Of a DNA stretch of 64,000 bases, positions 58,070 to 64,000 are shown in pieces (position 1 is the stretch's first letter; every line of letters begins with the position of its first letter). This DNA comes from Burkholderia vietnamiensis LMG 10929. GTDB taxonomy: Bacteria > Pseudomonadota > Gammaproteobacteria > Burkholderiales > Burkholderiaceae. The notes beneath the pieces were generated by a model. It searched no databases and was not told where the DNA came from. It saw only the letters and a list, made by a program, of their open reading frames with translations. The position numbers and the translations under genes were made by a program. The DNA lies in contig NZ_CP009630.1 of assembly GCF_000959445.1 (NCBI RefSeq), forward strand, positions 1,426,001-1,490,000. Reading direction: 5' to 3'.

Positions 58070-58702
58070 GACAACCTCCGTATGACCGGGCCGCTGATCG
58101 ACCGTTGATATATTGGCGCTGCACTGCTTCGGGTGGCGCATGACATTCGCCCGTTCAAGACTCATGCTGCGGCCGCTGTATCGGGCCGTCGGCGTCCCCC
58201 GGAATCCCTTCGATCGCTGCGCCGCGCGACGTGCGCGCGTCGATTGCATGAGCGCATTCAGCACGATGCGAATCACGCTATTTCGTCTATGGCATGGACA
58301 ATTTTTTCGGCGATTTCCAATCATTCGGTGTCGGAATAGATTTATGAAAAAACGGTTATCGAAGCGGATCGGCGCGAATTATTTACCGTTATTTAACCGC
58401 CGCGATGCCGACGGTTCCGGGCCGGACGTAAGAATATTAACGATGATGCATATTGTTTCAGATACCTGATCGTCGGCGGTAATTCCGCACCTGTTTTCAA
58501 CGGCATTGCAATTCGCGCCGGTAATTGTGCAGCGCACGGATTTACGCAAAAAAGTTCGGGAACGTCCATTGCCCCAACCGCATCCCGCTGCAGCTTTTGC
58601 GCAATGCGCGCATGCTCTCAGTTGGTCGACGCGGCCATCGCCGCGCACATCCTCGCAGCTCGCTTCCACGCGGCGCTCCCACCGTCTCCCGGAGGAACCA
58701 CG
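58070..58702. other. Intergenic region with an AT-rich core
   Basis: About 630 bp. The part 58260-58560 is clearly more AT-rich than the genome, with several TTAT and AATT runs, and includes the upstream region of flp. No coding frame with a credible start is found. It could hold the flp promoter. Confidence 0.45.
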
Positions 58703-59110
58703 ATGTCGATCAGCCCCGATACACCGTCTCGCCCCGTGAAGTCGCCCGGCCCCGACCATCCGATCACGATCGAACCGCATCCGTCGCGCGTCGTCGTCAA
58801 GGCGGGCGGCAAGGTCGTCGCCGATACGCGCCGCGCGCTGGCGCTGCGCGAAGCGAGCTATCCGGCCGTGCTCTACATTCCGCGCGACGATGCCGACATG
58901 TCGCTGCTGCAGCGCACCGACCATGCGACCTACTGCCCGTACAAGGGCGATTGCGCGTACTACTCGATTCCGGCGGGCGGCGCGCGCGCCGTGAATGCGG
59001 TATGGACCTACGAGCATCCGAATCCGGCCGTCGAAGCGATTCGCGGCCATCTCGCGTTCTATCCGGATCGCGTCGATGCGATCGAGGAAAGCGCGGCCGG
59101 CAGCGATTGA
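58703..59110 (+). CDS. DUF427 family protein
   Basis: A 135-residue protein of the DUF427 family: HPITIEPHPSRVVVKAGGKVVADTRRALALREASYPAVLYIPRDDAD, then CPYKGDCAYYSI and a final AFYPDRVD. The repeated beta-strand layout and CPYKGxxxYY block are diagnostic. GGAGGAACC precedes the ATG. Function is unknown; the Cys in CPYKG is conserved in the family and may be catalytic or bind a cofactor. Stands alone. Confidence 0.9.
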   Translation: MSISPDTPSRPVKSPGPDHPITIEPHPSRVVVKAGGKVVADTRRALALREASYPAVLYIPRDDADMSLLQRTDHATYCPYKGDCAYYSIPAGGARAVNAVWTYEHPNPAVEAIRGHLAFYPDRVDAIEESAAGSD

Positions 59111-59304
59111 CCGCGACGACGGCCCACCGCGCCGTCGTTCATGCATCGTCGCACTACTGATTTGCATATGCGGATTCGTTGGTTGGCCGGCCGGACAGGC
59201 CGCCGTATCGTGCTGAGTCTCGCGCGGGGCAGTTCGCGCCCGGTTTGAGTCGGGCCACGTCGCTGCGCAGCCCATGAACTCGCCGCAGCCCGCAGGACGC
59301 CTCG

Positions 59305-60297
59305 ATGAACGACATTTCGCCCGACACCCTCGACACGCCGCCGCAAAGCACGCGCCGCCGCCGGTGGCTGCAAGGCACCGCCGCCGCGCTCGCCGGCGTC
59401 GCGCTCGGGCCGCTCGCCGGCCTGCCCGCCCGCGCACAAGCGGGCGGCACGCGGCTGCGCATCGGCTTCCAGAAATACGGCAACTTCGTCGTGCTGAAAG
59501 CGCGCGGCACGCTCGAGAAGCGGCTCGCGAGCCAGGGCGTGACCGTGGAGTGGCTCGAGTTTCCGGCCGGCCCGCAACTGCTCGAAGGATTGAACGCGGG
59601 CGCGATCGACGTCGGCACGGTCGGCGAGACGCCGCCGATCTTCGCGCAGGCGGCCGGCGTCGACTTCGTCTACATCGGCAACGAGCCGCCCGCGCCGCGC
59701 GGCGAAGCGATCGTCGTGCTGCCCGATTCGCCGATCCGGACGCTCGCGCAGCTGCGCGGCAAGAAGGTCGCGCTCAACAAGGGTTCGAACGTCCACTACC
59801 TGCTCGTGAAGGCGCTCGAGCATGCGGGCATTCCATACACCGACATCCAGCCGATTTTCCTGACGCCCGCCGACGCGCGCGCCGCATTCGTGCAGCGCAA
59901 CGTCGACGCATGGGTGATATGGGATCCGTATCTCGCGGCCGCCGAGCGTCAGCTCGGCGCGCGCGTGGTCGCGAACGGCGAAGGGCTCGTGCGCAACACG
60001 CAGTACTATCTCGCCGCGCGCCGGTACGCGCGCGCGCAGCCGCAGATCCTGCGCGCGTTGCTCGACGAAGTCGACGCGGTCGATCGCTGGGGCCGCGATC
60101 ATGTCGGCGAAGTCGCCGCGCAACTGTCGCCGCTCGTCGGGCTCGACACGGCCACGCTCGAAGTCGCATTGAAGCGCACCGGCTACGGCGTGCAGCCGGT
60201 CAGCGACGCAACGCTCGCCTATCAGCAGAACATCGCCGATGCATTCAGCGCGCTGAAGCTGATTCCCGGCCGCGTGAGCGTCGCCGACGCTCGCTGA
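59305..60297 (+). CDS. ssuA: Aliphatic sulfonate ABC transporter substrate-binding protein
   Basis: A 330-residue periplasmic binding protein with a twin-Arg-rich leader (TRRRRWLQGTAAALAGVALG). LRIGFQKYGNFVVLKARGTLEKRL, FPAGPQLLEGLNAGAIDVGTVGETPPIFAQAAG and LRGKKVALNKGSNVHYLLVKALE are typical of SsuA. It should capture alkanesulfonates in the periplasm. No ssuD, ssuC or ssuB gene is within the window, so it is an additional receptor using a transporter encoded elsewhere, or an isolated paralogue. Confidence 0.88.
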   Translation: MNDISPDTLDTPPQSTRRRRWLQGTAAALAGVALGPLAGLPARAQAGGTRLRIGFQKYGNFVVLKARGTLEKRLASQGVTVEWLEFPAGPQLLEGLNAGAIDVGTVGETPPIFAQAAGVDFVYIGNEPPAPRGEAIVVLPDSPIRTLAQLRGKKVALNKGSNVHYLLVKALEHAGIPYTDIQPIFLTPADARAAFVQRNVDAWVIWDPYLAAAERQLGARVVANGEGLVRNTQYYLAARRYARAQPQILRALLDEVDAVDRWGRDHVGEVAAQLSPLVGLDTATLEVALKRTGYGVQPVSDATLAYQQNIADAFSALKLIPGRVSVADAR

Positions 60298-60315
60298 GCC
60301 GCGGTTGCCGCCGCG

Positions 60316-60945
60316 CTACGCGCGAGCGCTCGCACCAATGCGCCGCCACTCGTCGTAATCGATGACGAGGCCTGCGTCGTCGACCGCGATGTCGGCCGCA
60401 TAGGCGCCGCTCTCATAGCGGTACACGCGCTCGGCCGTACGCGTATAGCGTTGCTCGCCGCGCACGAGCTCGAACTCCGGAAAACGCAGCCACGCGGTAT
60501 GGATGACGGCCGACGCGCCGACCGTCAGTCCGAGCCGCCGGATCGGCAACGTATTGGTCGACGGGCTGAAGCCGAGATCGATGTCGGTCGCACCGTCGAG
60601 CGCCGCCGCGTGTGCGCCCTCGATCGCCCACCGCCCTACTTCGCAGCGGATCTCGAGCCGCTGCGGCGGCGCCGCGCCGTGGCGATGCACGACGCGCACC
60701 GAACGCGTGAGCCAGTCGGCGCCGCATTCGATCGCATAGTCGATGCGGAACGGCGTGCCGTCGAGCGCGCCGGCGATCGTACCCGACAGGTCGATGCCCG
60801 CGGGCGCGGGCGCGAGCCGGCACCATTCGGCGGCTTGCCAGGTGTGCAGGACCTGCCATGCGACGCATCGGACGGTCGTGGCGGCTTCAGCCCCTTGCCT
60901 CATACCGCCGTCTTCGCCGGTCACCATCCCCGCCGCCTTCACCAT
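60316..60945 (-). CDS. Putative glycolipid-binding protein (DUF1089-like)
   Basis: A 209-residue soluble protein. VRCVAWQVLHTWQAAEWCRLAPAPAG is followed by repeating beta strands (FRIDYAIECGADWLTRSVRV, LEIRCEVGRWAIEG) and DIDLGFSPSTNTLPIRRLGL; the latter block and the terminal DDAGLVIDYDEWRR are typical of the putative glycolipid-binding family. The frame is open upstream, and the ATG at 60945, overlapping the stop of the dehydrogenase gene, is chosen; 60927 and 60903 are alternatives. Probably the last gene of a three-gene operon. Function not established. Confidence 0.75.
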   Translation of the reverse strand: MVKAAGMVTGEDGGMRQGAEAATTVRCVAWQVLHTWQAAEWCRLAPAPAGIDLSGTIAGALDGTPFRIDYAIECGADWLTRSVRVVHRHGAAPPQRLEIRCEVGRWAIEGAHAAALDGATDIDLGFSPSTNTLPIRRLGLTVGASAVIHTAWLRFPEFELVRGEQRYTRTAERVYRYESGAYAADIAVDDAGLVIDYDEWRRIGASARA

Positions 60946-62096
60946 GCCTGCCGATAAATCGCGAGCGCATCGGCCTCCGTCACTTCGCGCGGATTGTTGA
61001 CGAGCAGACGCGTCTGCACCATCGCATCCGCCGCCATCCTCGGCAGGTCGGCCTCGCCGACGCCGACTTCGCGCAGCGTGCGCGGAATGCCGGTCGCGAC
61101 GATCAGCCGGTCGATCTCGTCGATCAGCGCCTGCGTCCTCGCTGCGTCGCTGCCCGTCGCCGACGGCGCGACGATCGCCGCGAGCTCCGCGTACAGCGGC
61201 GCGGCAGCCGCCGCGTTGAAGCGCAACACGTGCGGCAGCACGAGCGCGTTCGACAAGCCATGCGGCACGTGGAAAATGCCGCCGATCGGGTAAGCGAGCG
61301 CATGCACGGCCGCCACCGGCGCATTCGCGAACGCCTGACCCGCGAACATCGCGCCGACCAGCATCGCTTCGCGCGCCGCGCGATCGTGGCCGTCGTCGCA
61401 TGCCTTCAGCACATTGCGCGACAGCAACGTCAGCGCGTGCACGGCCAGCATGTCCGACACCGGGTTCTTCAACCGCGCCGACGTAAAGGCTTCGATCGCG
61501 TGCACCATCGCGTCGATGCCGGTCGCTGCCGTCGCGGCGCGCGGCAGCCCGAGCGTGAGCTCGGCATCGAGGATCGCGACGTCCGCGAACAGCTGCGGCG
61601 ACACCACGCCCATCTTGCGCGCTTCGCCGACCGTGACGATCGATACGGCCGTCACTTCCGAACCGGTGCCGGCCGTGGTCGGCATTTGCACGAGCGGCAG
61701 CCGCGGCGTCGCGACCTTGTCGACGCCGTACATGTAGGCCAGCGCCTGCCGGCCCGGCGCGAGCACGGCGATCAGCTTCGCGACGTCCATCGACGAGCCG
61801 CCGCCCAGGCCGAGCACGATCTCGGCGTCGGCGGCCACCGCGCGCGCGGTCGCTTCGAGCACCACGTGCTCGGGCGGATCGGCGACGACGTCGTCGATCA
61901 CGCTCACCTGCCAGCCGTGCGCGGCGAGGCTCTCGAGCGCGGGTGCGAGCACGCCGCTGCGATGCAGGAACGCGTCGGTGACGACGCACAGCCGCACGAG
62001 CGACGGAAAGCGTTCGCGCAACAGCGCTCCAAGCCGGCGTGCTGCGCCGAATTCGACGATCTGCGTCGCGACGGTACGGAATTGAAACGGGTTCAT
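60939..62096 (-). CDS. Iron-containing alcohol dehydrogenase
   Basis: A 385-residue group III alcohol dehydrogenase. NAD(P)-binding GGGSSMDVAKLIAVLA, the QMPTTAGTGSEVTAVSIV segment, and metal ligands in GIDAMVHAIEAF, NAPVAAVHALAYPIGG and FHVPHGLSNALVLPHV. Substrate could be a primary alcohol, a diol or a lactaldehyde-type compound; the neighbours give no clear pathway. The ATG overlaps the stop of the monooxygenase-like gene (ATGA), and its stop overlaps the next start, so the three genes are tightly coupled. Confidence 0.9.
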   Translation of the reverse strand: MNPFQFRTVATQIVEFGAARRLGALLRERFPSLVRLCVVTDAFLHRSGVLAPALESLAAHGWQVSVIDDVVADPPEHVVLEATARAVAADAEIVLGLGGGSSMDVAKLIAVLAPGRQALAYMYGVDKVATPRLPLVQMPTTAGTGSEVTAVSIVTVGEARKMGVVSPQLFADVAILDAELTLGLPRAATAATGIDAMVHAIEAFTSARLKNPVSDMLAVHALTLLSRNVLKACDDGHDRAAREAMLVGAMFAGQAFANAPVAAVHALAYPIGGIFHVPHGLSNALVLPHVLRFNAAAAAPLYAELAAIVAPSATGSDAARTQALIDEIDRLIVATGIPRTLREVGVGEADLPRMAADAMVQTRLLVNNPREVTEADALAIYRQAW

Positions 62097-62428
62097 CGAG
62101 CGGCTCCCGGTAGCGTCGCCGTGCCGGTGTCCGGCTGCACCATGTAGCGCGTCACGTCGCGGCGATCGAGCAGCGGAATGATCTCGCCGATGCCGATGCG
62201 CTGGAAATGCGGCGTTTCCCGATGTGCGTCGAGGCCGCCGGCGTCGCGGTAGCGCTCGAGGATCACGATGTGGTCGGGATCGACCGGCGACCGGAAGTAC
62301 GCGTAGTCGAGGTTGCCCGGTTCCGCTCGCGTGGGCGGCGCGAGCTGCGCGAGCAGCTCGATCACGCGCTCGCCGTTGCCGGGTTTCGCGAAGTAATGCG
62401 CGATGACCTGCAGGTAGGGTTCGTTCAT
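62093..62428 (-). CDS. ABM-type monooxygenase-like protein
   Basis: A 111-residue ferredoxin-like protein of the antibiotic biosynthesis monooxygenase family: VIAHYFAKPGNGERVIELLAQLA, AEPGNLDYAYFRSPVDPDHIVILERYRD, then HRETPHFQRIG. The E-R-Y/W and H-x-x-T-x-H-F pattern is conserved. Members dimerise and may be enzymes (cofactor-free oxygenases, LsrG-like isomerases) or binding proteins. First gene of the operon with the Fe-dependent dehydrogenase. The start at 62428 is chosen because upstream residues are basic and unrelated. Confidence 0.85.
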   Translation of the reverse strand: MNEPYLQVIAHYFAKPGNGERVIELLAQLAPPTRAEPGNLDYAYFRSPVDPDHIVILERYRDAGGLDAHRETPHFQRIGIGEIIPLLDRRDVTRYMVQPDTGTATLPGAAR

Positions 62429-62536
62429 GCTGCGCTCCGGAGTCGTCGGCTGGTCGGCACGCCGACACGGCGCGCGCACCTCGACGTCGCATTGTATTGA
62501 ATCGGCGCGACGCGCGCAGAGCGCGACCGTCGCGCG

Positions 62537-63253
62537 CTACCAGGGCACCGTGCGGCCCTGGTAATCGAGGTATTCGAGCCCCGGGCGGCGGCGCTTGTCG
62601 AGCAGGACGTTCACGAGGCCCGGCACGCTTTCGTCGATCGTCAGCCGCGCATCGGGGCCGCCGAGTTCGGTGCGGACCCAGCCGGGCGCCATCAGCACCA
62701 TCGCGCGCGCCGTACCGGCCTGACGCGCGGCGAAGCTGCGCATGAACTGGTTCAGCGCGGCCTTGCTGCCGCGGTACACCTCGCGCATCCCGTTGACGTT
62801 GTTCGACACGCTGCCCTGCCCCGACGACATCGCGCCGATCAGGCCGTCCGCCGTCACGAGATCCTGCAGCGTCTCGATCGTGCGCATCGGCGCGAGCGCA
62901 TTCGTGATCATCACGCGCACGAACTCGTCGGTCGTGACTTCGCCGATCGTCTCGGCCGGATCGTTGCTCGTGCCCGCGTTGACGAACAGCATGTCGAAGC
63001 GCCGCCCCGACAGGCGCGCGCGCAGCGCGGCAAGCTGCGCGGGCTCGCAGATGTCCAGCGTCTCGATGTCGAGCCGCGCGCCGACGCGCTCGGCGAGGTC
63101 GTGCAGCTTCGAGCAGCCCGAGCCCGCGCGGACCGTGCCGGTCACATGCCAACCGTGATTCAGGAACTGCTCGGCCATCGCGAGCCCGAGGCCGCGCGAT
63201 GCGGCGACCAGCAGGATCGAGGGTGTGCCGGCGTGCGAGAGAGTCGGTTGCAT
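62537..63253 (-). CDS. Short-chain dehydrogenase/reductase
   Basis: A 238-residue classical SDR. The dinucleotide loop reads LLVAASRGLGLAMAEQF, where the usual first Gly or Thr-Gly is replaced by Ala; NAGTSNDP, and the catalytic Tyr-x-x-x-Lys is YRGSK. The catalytic Ser would be in IGAMSSGQGSV. NADP use is likely from the Arg after the first Ser. It is divergent from the LysR gene at 63386 across a 132-bp spacer. Substrate unknown; such SDR/LysR pairs are common in Burkholderia. Confidence 0.88.
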   Translation of the reverse strand: MQPTLSHAGTPSILLVAASRGLGLAMAEQFLNHGWHVTGTVRAGSGCSKLHDLAERVGARLDIETLDICEPAQLAALRARLSGRRFDMLFVNAGTSNDPAETIGEVTTDEFVRVMITNALAPMRTIETLQDLVTADGLIGAMSSGQGSVSNNVNGMREVYRGSKAALNQFMRSFAARQAGTARAMVLMAPGWVRTELGGPDARLTIDESVPGLVNVLLDKRRRPGLEYLDYQGRTVPW

Positions 63254-63385
63254 CGTATTCACCTTGGAGATCGTTCGTCTCCGGCTACTGTAGGCGCTCG
63301 CCATCGGATGCACCAGACGCACCGAACGCAATCCACGATTGCACCGGACGCCATGTCACGCCGCGCCATGCCTTATGCTGTCGGG

Positions 63386-64000
63386 ATGGAAGACCTCGAT
63401 CTGAACCTCGTCACCGCGCTCGATGCGCTGCTCGGCGAAGCGAGCGTGACCGGCGCCGCGCGCCGGCTGGGCTTAAGCGCGTCCGCGATGAGCCGCACGC
63501 TCGCGCGCTTGCGCGCGGCCACCGGCGACCAGCTGCTCGTGCGCGCCGGACGCCGGCTCGTGCCGACGCCGCACGCGACGGCGTTGCGCGAGCGCGTGCA
63601 CGCGGTCGCACGCGAAGCGCAGGCCGTGCTGCGGCCGGCAGCGGCCGACCTCGACCTCGCGACGCTGTCGGCCACCTTCACGCTGCGCGCGGCGGCGTCG
63701 TTCATGGAGATGCTGGGCGGCCCGGTCGTCGCCGCGATCGGCGACGTCGCGCCCGGCGTGCGCGTGCGCTTCGTGCCGCGGCTCGCGCGCGACCCCGGGC
63801 CGCTGCGCGACGGCTCGGTCGATCTCGACATCGGCAAGCGCGGCGACGACGCGCCGGAGTTGCACACGCGCGAGCTGTTTCTCGACGCGCACGTCGCGGT
63901 GGCGCGCAGCGGCCACCCGCTGTTCGCCGCGGCCAGAATCACGCCGGCGCGCTACGCGGCCTGCCGCCACGTGATCGCGGCGCAGCTCGGCGACTTCGGC
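63386..64000 (+). CDS. LysR-type regulator, partial at window edge
   Basis: The first 205 residues of a LysR protein: MEDLDLNLVTALDALLGEASVTGAARRLGLSASAMSRTLARLRAATGDQLLVRAGRRLVPTPHA. The ATG at 63386 is the only sensible start. The effector domain continues past the right edge. It is divergent from the SDR gene and likely regulates it. The DQLLVRAGR motif fits the NodD/LinR-like subgroup. Confidence 0.88.
   Translation, partial: MEDLDLNLVTALDALLGEASVTGAARRLGLSASAMSRTLARLRAATGDQLLVRAGRRLVPTPHATALRERVHAVAREAQAVLRPAAADLDLATLSATFTLRAAASFMEMLGGPVVAAIGDVAPGVRVRFVPRLARDPGPLRDGSVDLDIGKRGDDAPELHTRELFLDAHVAVARSGHPLFAAARITPARYAACRHVIAAQLGDFG

Overview
The window is about 67-68% GC, gene-dense, with strong third-position GC bias. 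Protein content (a pga/PNAG operon with its own glmS, an LpxO-type lipid A hydroxylase, ahpCF, many LysR regulators, MHS and DHA2 transporters, Tad/Flp pilin, DUF969/DUF979) points to a Burkholderia species, most likely of the cepacia complex and probably a secondary chromosome. No rRNA, tRNA, CRISPR array, transposase or integrase is visible. The genus call comes from family recognition, not from a search.

Layout. 1-4.2 kb: end of a PNAG exopolysaccharide operon (pgaC, pgaD, glmS) with a secreted protein of unknown function translationally coupled to glmS. 4.2-6.7 kb: a decayed stretch with fragments of a DUF3626 gene and of a Zn-dependent amidohydrolase around a cytochrome c gene, then a partly duplicated CopG/VapC-type toxin-antitoxin module. 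7-9.5 kb: ahpC-ahpF. 9.6-15.7 kb: a Pro/Ala-rich membrane protein, lpxO, a carboxymuconolactone-decarboxylase-like gene, a class III aminotransferase, and a polar-amino-acid ABC transporter cluster whose genes carry several internal deletions and truncations. 16.3-19.1 kb: MAPEG protein, alanine racemase, crotonase-like protein.

19.1-24.2 kb holds the most interesting unit: five minus-strand genes encoding a membrane-bound CheA-like kinase (HAMP, PAS, HPt, ATPase, no CheW domain), a mini-MCP, two CheX-type phosphatases with the same C-terminal GELELF tail, and a CheY. No CheW, CheR or CheB is present, so this looks like a small chemosensory-type signalling system not obviously devoted to flagellar taxis.

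24.7-30.9 kb: carboxylesterase, then an asparagine/aspartate catabolic cluster (permease, aspartase, LysR regulator, asparaginase). 31-33.4 kb: a TonB-dependent siderophore receptor, followed by a 10-copy 7-bp tandem repeat. 33.5-36.2 kb: DUF2891-DUF979-DUF969. 36.5 kb: a 188-bp structured inverted-repeat element. 37-40.6 kb: a WspR-like diguanylate cyclase and a GAF-PAS-GGDEF-EAL protein, converging with an 11-bp overlap. 41-45.9 kb: LysR, MHS transporter and mmsA-mmsB (valine/3-hydroxyisobutyrate catabolism). 46-49.1 kb: small lipoproteins and DUF proteins. 49.6-55.3 kb: regulators, a DHA2 efflux pump, an orphan ABC substrate-binding protein and a DUF2591-like protein. 55.5-58.1 kb: a bactoprenol-type glycosyltransferase with two compensating frameshifts, a GT87-like protein cut short, and the stump of a Tad locus (Flp pilin plus truncated cpaA). 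58.7-64 kb: DUF427, a sulfonate-binding protein, a glycolipid-binding-like protein, Fe-dependent dehydrogenase, ABM monooxygenase, SDR, and the start of another LysR gene.

A recurring theme is local gene decay (4.3-6.3, 13.6-15.7 and 55.6-57.8 kb) next to intact operons. Statements about what is missing rest on memory of family members and should be checked by alignment.
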